DNA of 64,000 nt, from NCBI RefSeq assembly GCF_030864355.1, contig NC_083397.1:1488001-1552000 (forward strand). Reading direction: 5' to 3'. This DNA comes from Cutaneotrichosporon cavernicola (lineage: Eukaryota; Basidiomycota; Tremellomycetes; Trichosporonales; Trichosporonaceae). The stretch's first letter is position 1; the number at the start of each line of letters is the position of its first letter. A model generated the notes under the pieces. That model was not told the origin of the DNA. It made no database searches and saw nothing but the letters and a program-made list of their open reading frames with translations. A program made the translations under genes and the position numbers. This document shows positions 37,975-49,205 of the stretch, in pieces.

Positions 37975-40165
37975 ATGCGCTCCGCTCTTGCCCAGTCGCT
38001 CCGCGCGGCCTCTGGCGTGAGTACGACACTCCCGCTGGCAATCCCACCACCCTGGCCAAGCCGCGCGCGATTAGAAAACGCCCAGCAGCGGGGAGGAAGA
38101 GAAAAGATACACCACAGTGCGATGCGCTCGTGTTCGGGGCGCCTGCACTTGCAGTGCACGCCTGCGCCCCTCTCCTCCCCTAAGCGATAGGTGTACGCCG
38201 CGGCTTTGTCGAGCTCGACGCTGGTCTTTGGCGCGAGCTCGAAAGATGGCGCGCCAAGCCCCGGCCGGGGTGGTCCTTCCAACCTCGAAAGACATTGCTA
38301 ACGTTCACAGCGTCGCATGGCCGTTCGCTCGTACGCGACTGCCAAGCCCGGTACGTGGAGCTATGGTGTGCTTCTGTGTGCATGTTTGCTGACGCTGTGT
38401 CTTTTTTCTTCATGGTCTTCGCACCTTCCTCTCCCTCGTGTTACTCCGACCTCCGACATGGTTCCTCCACCCAACCCAACCCCTTGCCCTGCCCACACAA
38501 CCCATCAACCAACCCAACCTCCCTGGCCCTGACACATTCGTCAACCAACACTCTATCAAATCACCCACCAACACTATGACAACCATCACCAACAGCCGCC
38601 TCGGAGGTCTCGTCGATCCTCGAGAGCCGCATTGCCGGCACTTCGGTTGGCGGTGACGTCCAGGAGACCGGCCGTGTCCTCAGTACGTCGTGCCTGGATG
38701 ACTCTTAGTTCCCCCACTGACACGTGCAGCCATTGGTGACGGTATCGCCCGTGTCTACGGTCTCCGCAACGTCCAGGCCGAGGAGATGGTTGAGTTCTCT
38801 TCGGGTGTCCGCGGCATGGCTCTTAACCTCGAGGCCGACAACGTCGGTGTTACCATCTTCGGTAACGACCGTCTTATCAAGGAGGGTGACACCGTCAAGC
38901 GTACCGGCGAGATTGTCGACGTCCCCGTTGGCCCCGGCCTTCTCGGCCGTGTCGTCGACGCTCTCGGCAACCCCATTGACGGCAAGGGCCCCATCGAGGC
39001 CATCGGCCGCACCAAGGCCCAGGTCAAGGCCCCCGGTATTCTCCCCCGTCGCTCGGTCCACGAGCCCATGATGACCGGTATGAAGTCGGTCGACTCGCTC
39101 GTCCCCATTGGCCGTGGCCAGCGTGAGCTCATCATTGGTGACCGTCAGACTGGCAAGTCGGCCGTCGCTATCGACACTATCCTTAACCAGAAGAAGTGGA
39201 ACGACGGCAACGACGAGTCCAAGAAGCTCTACTGCGTCTACGTCGCCGTCGGCCAGAAGCGTTCGACTGTCGCCCAGCTCGTCAAGACCCTCGAGGAGAA
39301 CGACGCCCTCAAGTACTCGATCATTGTCGCCGCTACCGCCTCGGACGCCGCGCCCCTCCAGTACCTCGCCCCCTTCTCGGCCTGCGCCATGGGCGAGTGG
39401 TTCCGTGACAACGGCAAGCACGCCCTCATCATCTACGACGACCTTTCCAAGCAGGCCGTCGCGTACCGTCAGATGTCGCTCCTTCTCCGTCGTCCCCCCG
39501 GTCGTGAGGCTTACCCCGGTGACGTCTTCTACCTCCACTCGCGTCTCCTTGAGCGTGCCGCCAAGATGAACGAGAACTACGGTGGTGGCTCGCTTACTGC
39601 CCTCCCCATCATTGAGACCCAGGGTGGTGACGTCTCGGCTTACATTCCCACCAACGTCATTTCGATTACCGACGGCCAGATCTTCCTCGAGGCTGAGCTC
39701 TTCTTCAAGGGTATCCGCCCCGCCATCAACGTCGGTCTTTCGGTCTCGCGTGTCGGTTCGGCTGCCCAGACCAAGCTCATGAAGTCCGTTGCCGGTTCGC
39801 TCAAGCTCTACCTCGCTCAGTACCGTGAGGTCGCCGCCTTCGCCCAGTTCGGCTCGGACCTCGACGCCTCGACCCGCTACCTCCTCAACCGTGGTGCCCG
39901 TCTTACCGAGCTCCTCAAGCAGCCCCAGTTCTCGCCCATGGCCACTGAGATCATGGCTCCCCTCATCTACGCCGGTGTCAACGGTCTCCTTGACAAGGTC
40001 CCCACCGAGCAGATCACCGCCTGGGAGAAGTCGTTCACTGAGGTCCTCAAGAACCAGCACCAGCCCCTCCTCGAGAAGCTTTCGGGCGGTGTCCTCACCC
40101 CTGAGATCGAGAAGGAGATGAAGGCCGTCATTGAGGGCCACGTCGCCGACTTCGTCGCTGCCTAA
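37975..40165 (+). CDS. ATP1: Mitochondrial F1F0-ATP synthase alpha subunit
   Basis: Regulatory nucleotide-binding subunit of the F1 head in the mitochondrial matrix. Exons 37975-38016, 38311-38350, 38596-38682 and 38730-40165 give 534 residues. The presequence ([14 protein letters not shown], with RRMAVRSYA downstream) is spread over the first two small exons. The P-loop is [31 protein letters not shown] (the alpha/beta signature) and the LEEN/ALKYS region match mitochondrial alpha subunits closely. Strong codon bias (abundant CTC, GTC, AAG) suggests high expression. Three introns cluster at the 5' end, the first nearly 300 nt. Confidence 0.98.
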
Positions 40166-40604
40166 GCGCCTAACAGCCAACATAGGGGAATAGGGGTAGT
40201 CTAGGTTACGTCTACAGCTAGTCGAGCTTGGATGCTCTGGAAAAAATGCATCGAGATTGAAAGATGACTGGGTCGAGGAAGTCAGCTGTTGTCTGTGTTC
40301 GTCTGTGCTTGCGGGTGCGTGGGCCATAAAGTCCCGTGGGCCCGAGGCCTCGACGCCAATCATGAGAGAGATGAAGGATGATCTCGGAGGATTCAACAGC
40401 CACTCAAGCTGACATGAGGAGATTTGCCAGTCTGTGCGCTGACTTCCGACTTCGGCACTCGCGTCGCGCCCCCATTTCCCACTGGCTGACCAACACATCG
40501 CAGCAAACAGAAGTCGGAAGTGGCGCTTTGCCCGCAAGATACGTTTGCTGATGATAAATACATGTTCTTACGACTATGCTATGCAAAGGAAACGGAAAGG
40601 TATC
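40166..40604. other. Convergent 3' intergenic region
   Basis: Lies between the 3' ends of ATP1 and the next minus-strand gene. I see no coding or RNA feature here. Confidence 0.4.
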
Positions 40605-42551
40605 TCACTCAGCCATGCCATTCACATCATTCTCCGGCGTCTCATCGCCATTAGTGGCGCACGCTTCCCCCTCGCGCGCCTCGACGCCATCAGTGGCGCT
40701 TGCCGTGCCCTCAAGTGCTTCTCGACCGTTCGTCCAAGTCGGTTGAGCGCTCGCACGCGCACGCGCACTCCGCTCTGCCTCGGCTTTTGCGACAGCCTTC
40801 CCCTTCCGCTTGTCCCCCTGCTTCTTCTTCCGCGCGAAGCCCTCGAGCAGCCGCGCCTGGTCTTCCACAGATGCTTCCTCTGGATTGCGCAGGCGAGCTT
40901 CCCGGCGTCTAAGGGGCATCTCGGGTTCTGGTTGTGTCGGAACCGCAGGTTCTGCCCACTTCACCGCCATCTTAACCTCGAGGCGACGCTTCTCCCACTC
41001 GATTTCGTGGTCGTTCTCTCCGAGCTCGGCGAGCTTCTCGCGCGCGAGATTGTATAGTCGCGCCGCCTCCGCCTCAGCAGCTTCTTCCGGTGCAGGAATG
41101 TCATCTCGTTCGCGCGCCCACGACGATGGGCGATCGAGGTCGAGGCTCCGGATACAGATGGCGATAATCACCTCAGGGAGCAGGACGAAGCTTGCAAACT
41201 GCGAGCGTTCGTCATCGGCTAGTGTGGCGAGCCGTCCCGTGCTGCAGTGGTCCCGTACCCAGTCGGATAAAGCCAAGCCAGCCTGCTTGATCTCGCTGTT
41301 CTTAAAGTCGCCGAGCGCGAGCTCCTCCTTCAACCTCGACCGATCGTCTTTGCCCTTGTAGAACGCTTCGACGCGCCACTTCGCGGGAATGTACCGGCCA
41401 GCGGCCAGATCCGTGAGGTGCCCCTGTAGCCTCCCAATCTGCTCGGACAGCGGGAGCGCGCGGAAGCGGTCGTACTCACTCGCGTCGTCCGGGAGGACCA
41501 CAGACGTGGACTCGCCTGTGTGGACAGCGGAGGTCTCGTATTGGCCAATCTGGGGTCAGCAATGTTACTCGCGCTACCTACTGTGACCTCTGCCATGGCT
41601 TCGCCCTCGTAGAGGAATAGGATTCCCCTACGTGTGGGGCGGTAGACCTTGCCATCCTGCGTCTGCACCTCGTAGAAATCACGGCTGCCTGCTGATTCTG
41701 CTAGTTCCATTCGCAGGAGCTTGGCCGGAAACCAGAGACGCCTGTACTTGACCAGGCAAGTGTCGCCAGGTGCCACCCTGCCGTCAGCTGGAGCAGCGGG
41801 AGACTCACCCAGGGTGCATCGTCTTCTTCCACTTGGGCCCTTTTGGTGTCGGCGGATCGCTCAAGTCGTCATCATCGAACAAATCGGCCGTTAATAATGT
41901 GGCATTATGCCGACTGAGCGCAGTACCCAGATCGAGTTCGTCATCGTCGTCGTCGTCTTCCTCGTCGGACAGGTAGAGCGTTGACGCTGACGGGCCCGCG
42001 AGCTGGCGCGGCGAGCTAAGAGGCGAGGAAGACGCTGCCGTTGAGGTCGGCGAGACCGAGCCCTCCCGGGAGGGGACCTTCGGTGGACGCGCCGCGTCGC
42101 CCAGGGAGGAGCTCCGCTTTTTGGTGGGGCGCTTCTCCTTCTCCTCGTGGCGTTTCCGCTTCCTCGGCTGAGCTTTTGGCGCCGTGTTGGTCTGTGAACT
42201 CGGCGCGCTGTCGATGAGATTGAGCGTCTTGCGTCGAGAGTTGTCGCGCTTGAGCTTTACCTCGCGATCCTGGTCCATGCTGCCTAGAAGGTCATCAAGG
42301 CTCGCCGGTGGTGGGGAGGAAGACGGCACCGGAACGGCTATGGCCGGGGCCCGCTTCGCCGCGGATGGCTTCGCCTTCTGCGCTCTCTTGCTCTTATAAG
42401 TCTTTAGATGAACCCTTCTTGCTGGAGCCTTGGGATTGTATGGACTGGAAGGGGGAGAGGATGAACTGGACGCGCTCGATGGGCTCGCGGGAGCGGAGGA
42501 TAAGGGTGAGGACACGGGTGGTTTGGACTTGATAGGCCGCGGGTTGGCCAT
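40605..42551 (-). CDS. Nuclear protein with a possible Tudor/PWWP-like domain
   Basis: Three exons (42551-41809, 41777-41582, 41549-40605) give 627 residues. Residues 1-245 are Ser/Pro/Lys-rich and disordered, with basic clusters resembling nuclear localisation signals (PRKRKRHEEKEKRPTKKR) and an acidic patch EEDDDDDDELD. Around 250-310, GDTCLVKYRRLWFPAKLL, YEVQTQDGKVYRPTRRGILFLYEGE looks like a small beta-barrel reader domain of the Tudor/PWWP class. After a helical region, the C-terminus is Lys/Ala/Glu-rich coiled coil. I do not recognise an ortholog. Its start faces the BRPF-like gene across a 551-base promoter, which fits a chromatin role but does not prove it. Confidence 0.7.
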
Positions 42552-43102
42552 CTTGGAGTAGAATGGGAAATGGGACCTTGAAAGCGCGGGTGAGATATCA
42601 ACAGAGAGGAGAGAAGCGGCGTTAGGAAGGTTGACGTTGAAGGAGAGTGATGGATAGAAGATGAAAGGGAGTCTTGCGTGGTTGTGTGATGGGACTGTCA
42701 CCTGTAATCGGTGACTTGTTGTTACTTGTCCAACCTCCACCGCGCGCCCCTACGCCCTACGCCCTCCGCCGCCTAGTGCCTCCAACACCACCACCAGGTC
42801 ACTTGTACATGTACATGTAAAGATGAACGACTCCCCACCCCACGCCAGTTATCCCACATCATAATATCACGCCCCTATGATAAATCTGCTGAGAGATGTT
42901 TCGTCTCTATACCACACAGTACACAGCGTCATACGTATGCATAGGAAAGGTATAGCTGGTTCATCATTCCTTCCCAAACACCACGTCATTAGCCACGTGG
43001 TAATCGCCACCAGACGCGTCTGGATGTTGTGACACCCGCACATTCCACTTTCCGACCATCGCCCATTGTCATTCACCTCCACTCACCTACTCCTCCGCCG
43101 CG
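42552..43102. promoter_or_regulatory. Shared divergent promoter of the two chromatin-type genes
   Basis: Contains a CACGTG palindrome within GCCACGTGGT (42994-42999), about 105 bases before the BRPF-like start, and a self-complementary TGTACATGTACA near 42806-42817. Confidence 0.55.
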
Positions 43103-46100
43103 ATGGCCACCTCGCCAGGCAAGAAGGTCGACGTCCCGACCGTCTCCTTCCGCGTCATCACCGACGCTAAGGCCTTCGTAGGCCCGGCGGGCGTTCAAAG
43201 CGTGAGTGGTGGAGGGCGTCCAGCGCTTACATCAGGAGCAGGCGCGATCTTATGGCTGTGAGTTTGGCATCCATGATCAAGTTGACGCAGCAGACAATGA
43301 CTTTTCCTATTTTGAGAGGCCAGAGCACTACATCCGTCACATCGGTCAGCTATCGTCCTGAGAATTTGAGCTGACGACAGAGCCTATCGAGAGCGAGCTT
43401 GCAGTGCAAGTAGAGTACGACATGGACGAGCAGGGTGAGGCTCCGGACGGAACGTAGAGCTAACAACAGACCAGGAATGGCTGGACGCAGTCAACGCCGA
43501 GCGCAAGAAGGAGCAGATGGGGCCAGTGTCGTACGAGCTCTTCGAAGTCATCATAGACAAACTAGAGAAGGAGTGGTTCAACCTCGTGAGCTACGTAGCT
43601 CTCTTTTGGCTAACACTAGATTAAGCGCATCCCGCAGCCGCAGAGCCACTTACCCGTTGAGGATTCGAAATGCGCCATATGTGACGACGGCGAAGGAGAG
43701 AACTCGAATGCCATCGTCTTCTGCGACGGTTGCAACCTCGCCGTCCACCAGGACTGCTACGGCGTTCCCTACATCCCCGAGGGCCAGTGGCTGTGCCGGA
43801 AGTGCACTGTGTCCCCAGAGAACCCCGTGGTGAGTCTACCGCCGGGTTACCGCTGACGTAGTCCTGCCTGTTCTGCCCGAACGAGGGCGGCGCATTCAAG
43901 CAAACCACAACTGGGCTATGGTCACACCTACTGTGTGCCATATGGATCCCCGAACTGGGTGTTGGCAACTCGATATACATGGAACCTGTCGAGAGCGTCG
44001 AGAACGTCCCCAAGAGCCGATGGAAACTCGTGTGCTCTCTGTGCAAGGAGCGCGTTGGCGCGTGCATCCAGTGTGAGAAACCGAGCTGCTTCACCGCATT
44101 CCACGTGACGTGCGCGCGCCAGGCGGGTCTGCTCATGAGCATGAAGTTAATGGGCGCGGACGGGCAGCTCAAGGCGTTCTGCGACAAGCATCTGCCAGTG
44201 AGTTCCAGCCTCTCACAGCAGCTGACGACAGGCGGACTGGCGGTTGGCCTCCGAGGCGGACGACATTGATGACGAGTCGTACCATGGCTCTGAGGAAGAC
44301 TCCGAGGACGCACCATCCCCTGCTTCCCCAAGAAAACGTAAGCGCAACGACTCGACGACGACACGTCCAACGACTATAACGACCAAGTCGGCGCGTGCAC
44401 ACGCCAAGTCGTACAGACCTGGGCCGCCTATCGTGCCGCGCATGATCGTGAACCGCCTCGTCGATTACGTTGCAAAGGTGTCGATCAACAAGCGTAACCT
44501 CTTCATCGAGCGCCTATGTCGATACTGGAGTCTGAAACGAGAGGCACGGCGTGGCGCGCCACTGCTGAAGCGCCTCCACCTTGAACCGTGGACCGCGACG
44601 ACGGAATCGCGTGACGAGACGGAAGCAGAGAAGGTGAAGAAGCTCGAGTTCCTCGTCGCGCTCCGCAACGACCTTGAGAAGGTGCGCCTGCTCGCTGAGC
44701 TCGTGCGGAAGCGTGAGAAGGAGAAGCTTCGTCAGGCACAGGTCATCAAGGACGTCGTCGAGAGCTTCGTGTTCCAGCACTTCACTGCGTTACGGGCGGC
44801 GTACGAACGCATCGCCGCTCTCGACAAGGAGGACATTTTCCTCCACCCCGTCGACAAGGACGAGGTGCCCGACTATTACGAGGTGATCAAAGAACCGATC
44901 TGTTTCTCCGACATCGATGAGAAGATCGACAACGTCATCTACCGCAACGTGGCGGAGTTCAAGGTGACCCTGCCTGTTCCCAAAGCAAGCTAACGCCAGC
45001 ACGACATCAGCCTTGTATTCGCGAACGCACAGGTGTACAACAAGTCGGACACGGCGTTTTACCGTCGTGCCGGTCGGTACAAATCGCTTGCGGAGCCGAT
45101 TCTCTCTGAGTTGGACGGCCTTCATGCCACGTCCTCGCTCTTGCCGGCAGGGGACGAGTGGATCCACCCGGCAGATGGCGCTGTGGGTGACCTCGAGACC
45201 TCGCTGGCACGATTGCATACGCTGCTGGCACCAGACCGCACCGACCCGACGCGCGATCTTCTCGCGTCGATCTTCGTGTCTGAAGTGGAGAAGCCGAAGG
45301 AGCCGACGCCGCCGCGGCCAAAGCGCCAGTACGTGGACCGGAAGAAACTGCAGGCAGAGCGCGAGGAGCGATACCAGGAGCGCAAGGCATTGGGCGGGCT
45401 GCGGACGAGCCGACGCAACAACGCTCTTGCTTCCTCCCCGTTGGAGACGCCGGCGCCTGAGCTTGCTGCTGAGCCTGAACCGGTACCTGAACCCCAGCAT
45501 CGGTCAGAGCCGGGTCCAAGCGGCACGAGCTTTACTCCACGGAGACGCACGAGGCGCGCAGTGGCGGAGGCAGAGGCCAGCTCCGCTTCCTCGTCTCCTG
45601 GATCCATCAAACCCATGAAGCACCCACAACGCGGTGTTCTCGGCGTCCGGAGCGTACCTGTGCTCACGGACGCGCAGCGGCGCGCCAAAGAAAAGAGACT
45701 GGACCTGGTTACGACATCATTAGACGCGCGGCACCAGAACGAGCGCTTCAACGTGGGCTGGATCTTGCCCGAGGGGTCGAAGCGGCGGCGGGCCGAGCCG
45801 GACCCTCCCAAACTCAAGGAGCCTCCCAAGTCCAAGCCAAGGGGAAAGGTGTACGAGCCGGATCCGAAGGAGAAGAACGAGACGGAGAAGGAGAAGACGG
45901 GCAAGGAGAACGGGCGGCCGCGCAATGTTTCCCTGTCGTCCGCACGGTCCACCACGCCACGGTCCAGCAAGCGCAATGCATCGCCATTACCATTACCAGG
46001 GCCGTCCGCCAAGCGGCTGAAAGCCGAGAGTGACGACGACGAGCTCACCCCTGTGCCGGATAGCGCACCGCTCACTGCCACCGAGCCGACCTTCCCAGAT

Positions 46101-47016
46101 CGCGGCAGTTTATCGCCACTCCCAGAGGACATGGCGACGCCGCGGAAGAAGATGGATGTGAGTGAGGAGGAGACGGAGGGGATGGCAGATGAACAGAGCG
46201 ATGATAAGGAGGAGAGCTCGACGCGCAAGGAAGCCATGGAAGTCGAAGAGAGAAACGAAAATGTGCAGGCGGAGGCGGCTGAACTTGTCGAGAACGACAA
46301 GGGGATGAACCCACCAGGGCCACCAGAAGAAGGGAACGAGTCAGCACCGCCAGAAGCGGGGAACGAGAGAGCTGAGGACGGTACGCTGGAGAGCGCGACA
46401 GCGGTTCAAGAAGAAGATCACGACGGTTCCGGCCAGATGGCGATGGCAGCCAGTGAGGAGGACAAGGTTCCAAACGACGACTCCGCAGCGGAACCCGCCG
46501 TGGACGACGCACCCACCACAGGGCCGTCCGCCGCCGTCCCACCACAGGCCAGCATCGCGCACTCAGGTCCATCCTCCCCTCCCGCCAGTAAGGTCAAGCT
46601 CGATTTCCGACCTGGCATGCAAGGTGAGCTTGAATGCACTTAAGGCAGCTGACATGAGTGTGGGCCAAGGTAACGTCGTTCCCGTACTTCCCTGCCCAGA
46701 TCGTCGACCCTGTGACCGAACGGGAGACTGTGCCACAGAGCGTTCTAGACCTCGAGGAGAGCAGCGCCAAGAACGGTGCCGTGCTTCTTGTCCGCTTCTA
46801 CGACAAGGAGGGATCATGGGGCTGGGCGACTGAGGACCGAATCGCGCCAATCGGCGGTGAGGACGACGTGTTGTACCTTGCCGTGAGTACATTGCAGAGA
46901 TGGGCTGACAATAGGGCAAGGAGCCGGGCAAGAAGAAGAAGGCTGCCAATAACCGCACCAAGGCCAAGTGCCGCAAGGCGTACAACGAGGCCGTGGCCGC
47001 CATGAAGCAGGCGTAA
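43103..47016 (+). CDS. NTO1: BRPF/Nto1-type chromatin reader: EPL1-like, PHD-knuckle-PHD, bromodomain, PWWP
   Basis: Scaffold subunit of NuA3/MOZ-type histone acetyltransferase complexes. Ten exons keep frame (1,201 residues; exon 8, 45000-46623, is the largest). In order: an EPL1-like region (about 1-125; [11 protein letters not shown]), a first PHD at about 144-195 (CAIC, CDGC, CYG, CRKC), and a zinc knuckle plus second extended PHD at about 198-308. A bromodomain spans about 485-590 ([18 protein letters not shown], then [10 protein letters not shown]). A ~500-residue acidic/basic linker and a PWWP near 1094-1170 ([14 protein letters not shown]) follow. The tail is basic. Yeast Nto1 lacks the bromodomain and PWWP, so this is the fuller, animal BRPF-like layout. 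Confidence 0.93.
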
Positions 47017-47088
47017 GACATCGTAGCCCTGTATTACTATGCATCAGAACGTATAATCACTCGCCTGAGTTCGCGAAGTCAAGGTGGG

Positions 47089-48769
47089 TCACGACAGCAT
47101 GGCGAGCGCCTTAAGGAGCTCTGTGCGCGCCGTTTCGGGATCCTCGAATTCGAGCGCGCTGATCGCCCACCGGCAGTGCTTCTGGCACCGCTCCGTCTCG
47201 GCACGGCTCAGCTCACGCACCGGACCAAGTCGCGCTGGGACAGGCGCTGGTGGCGGGATAACCGGGGCCGCGCGAACGGGAGCTGGGACAGCGCGGACAG
47301 GAGCAGAAGTGGGAGGAGCCCGAGGAGGGGACGTGGGCGGAGGAGCCCGGGGAGGAGCATGTGGCGGCGACGCAACAGGCGGAGGAGAGAGAGGCGGCGC
47401 GCTCGGTGCAGAGCGGGCCACGGGCGCCACTGAAGGAGGGGAGGAAGGCGGGTCAGGCTCGGGTGAGAGGAGATCGATGAAGAACCGGCTCGCGTTGGAG
47501 CGAGGCTGCACTTCCGGCCCGGGTGCCTCCTCCTCCTCGTTGTCTGACACAGGGGTCGAGTCGAACGCGGGTGCGCCGCCCACCACGCCGGGAAGGCTGG
47601 GGAGGGGCAGCGGTGGCGGGACGGAGGGGAGGCCAAAGCCGCCACTGGAATCGGAGAGGGTACGTTCCAGGCCAACTGGGGCGGAGGGGAGCTCCAGGCC
47701 CGAACCGCCAGAGCGCGCACTGCCACCGGACAGCGTACGGTCCATCGAAGCGGGTGCTGGTACGCCTGGGAGCGAGGGGAGGTCGGGGGAGGTTGCCAGT
47801 GGGGAACGTGCGTCGGGCGGTGAAGTTGGGGCGAGGGAGGCGGACGCGCGCGAGGTTGGCGTCGCTATACCTCCCGATCCTGAGCCGGATCCACGGCGAT
47901 CGGTTGGCGCGTCAGCTGGTGGTCCGAGGGCGGCGAGCTCGGCCTCCAGAGGGTCCACAGCTGGTGTCAGCTCAATCAGCGTCACAGCGGCACTCCAACT
48001 TACGCGGACCGGACACGGGCGTTCGTCCTTCGCGCAGACACTTTGCAAGGTCGGCCGCCTTCCATTTCGCGTACTTTGCCTTCTGCGCGATCTGGTGTCA
48101 ACTTGTCAGATATCCTAGCTCACCTCCTCGGACATGCCCGTCTCGAAGGCGTTGAGGACGTCGATGAACTGGCCTGCGACGACGAATTTGCGGATAGTCG
48201 CTCTGGGGTTAGTGTGTCCTCTCTGCCATTGTCTACAAGCCGCCTTTCATAGCCTCTTCCGCGAGATCCTCCCTTGGTTCCTCACGGCCTTCTCTGCCCT
48301 CTCAAACCCCTCCCCTTCCCAAGTCTCTGCTAGCCTGCCATCCTCTCGCTCCTCTCTTCCAAGGCGGTGCCGAGGTGCCAGCCGGACTTACTTGCCAAAG
48401 TCACCCGCGCGTTCCGCGTTATCCGCCCCCATGAACACCTTGAGCGCAAAGTTCTCCACGTGCGCACTTCCTACCGCCTCGTTGGACACGGCCTCATTAT
48501 CTCCAAGAGCCGCCTTCATCTCCTCGAGCGCGTCGAGGATGCGCATGAGGAACGCCGTTCCCTCGCGCGACCGATTGGGGATCTTGAGCGCCTTCTGCGC
48601 CGCCCAGAAGCAGCCTGGAGTCAGACATGGCGACGGACAGACAGGTAAGCGTACACCAATAGCTGACGACCGGGTCAACTTTCTTGAGCTCGGCCGCGCG
48701 CCTGAGCGTCTGCTCGACGGGGCGGAGGTCGGCGGGCACGTTGTCCACCGGAATGTCTATTGCGTCCAT
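47089..48769 (-). CDS. VTA1: Vta1/LIP5, Vps4 cofactor of the multivesicular-body pathway
   Basis: Five or so exons give roughly 460 residues. The N-terminal MIT-like helical domain reads PADLRPVEQTLRRAAELKKVDPVVSYW, continuing with FWAAQKALKIP and ALKVFMGADNAERAGDF. The region before exon 5 has AQKAKYAKWKAADLAKCLREG. The last 40 residues (QKHCRWAISALEFEDPETARTELLKALAML) are the VSL domain that binds and stimulates the Vps4 ATPase at endosomes. Between them lies a long Pro/Ser/Ala-rich linker, longer than in yeast Vta1 (330 residues). Its stop lies only 72 bases beyond the BRPF-like stop, in convergent orientation. Confidence 0.92.
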
Positions 48770-49157
48770 GTTCAATGTTGAGGAGGAGAGTGGGGGATGG
48801 AGAGTGGAGAATTGTTTGGCCGACGGCTTGTGATCGAAATACAATACTTGAAGTTGAGAGAAGCTCGCCGTTGTGGCGGTGCGTGATAGCGCTCAGACGT
48901 GATGTGATGGTCAACGCGGTGGCCTCGAAGTTGAGGTACTGTTGCTGAATCGTTACAATCGTCACCGCGTCATCCGCCTTTTGGGCTGTGGTGCTGTGGG
49001 TCCCCAAAGGCACGTGGTTTGAGCATGGACTCTTTATTCGGGCCCTCAGTCTGTTCCTAGCACGCGTCCCTGTCAAAGCAAACAGGCACCACGCGGTGCT
49101 TTAAAATCAAAGCACAATGTTGCTGCGTTGCCTACTTGACAGAAGTACAGCGATATC

Positions 49158-49205
49158 TTTCCTATGATTTCATGATTTCCTATCATTTCCTATGATTTCC
49201 TATGA
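49158..49205. repeat. Imperfect TTTCCTATGA tandem repeat
   Basis: About four degenerate copies of a 10-base unit (TTTCCTATGA, with TTTCATGA and TTTCCTATCA variants) in the intergenic region. Confidence 0.8.

Noticed and set aside
38705..40537. 610-residue open frame on the minus strand opposite ATP1
   Set aside because: It is an antisense shadow of the highly codon-biased ATP1 exon: composition is Val/Gly/Asp-rich without domains, and the sense frame is a perfect ATP synthase alpha subunit.
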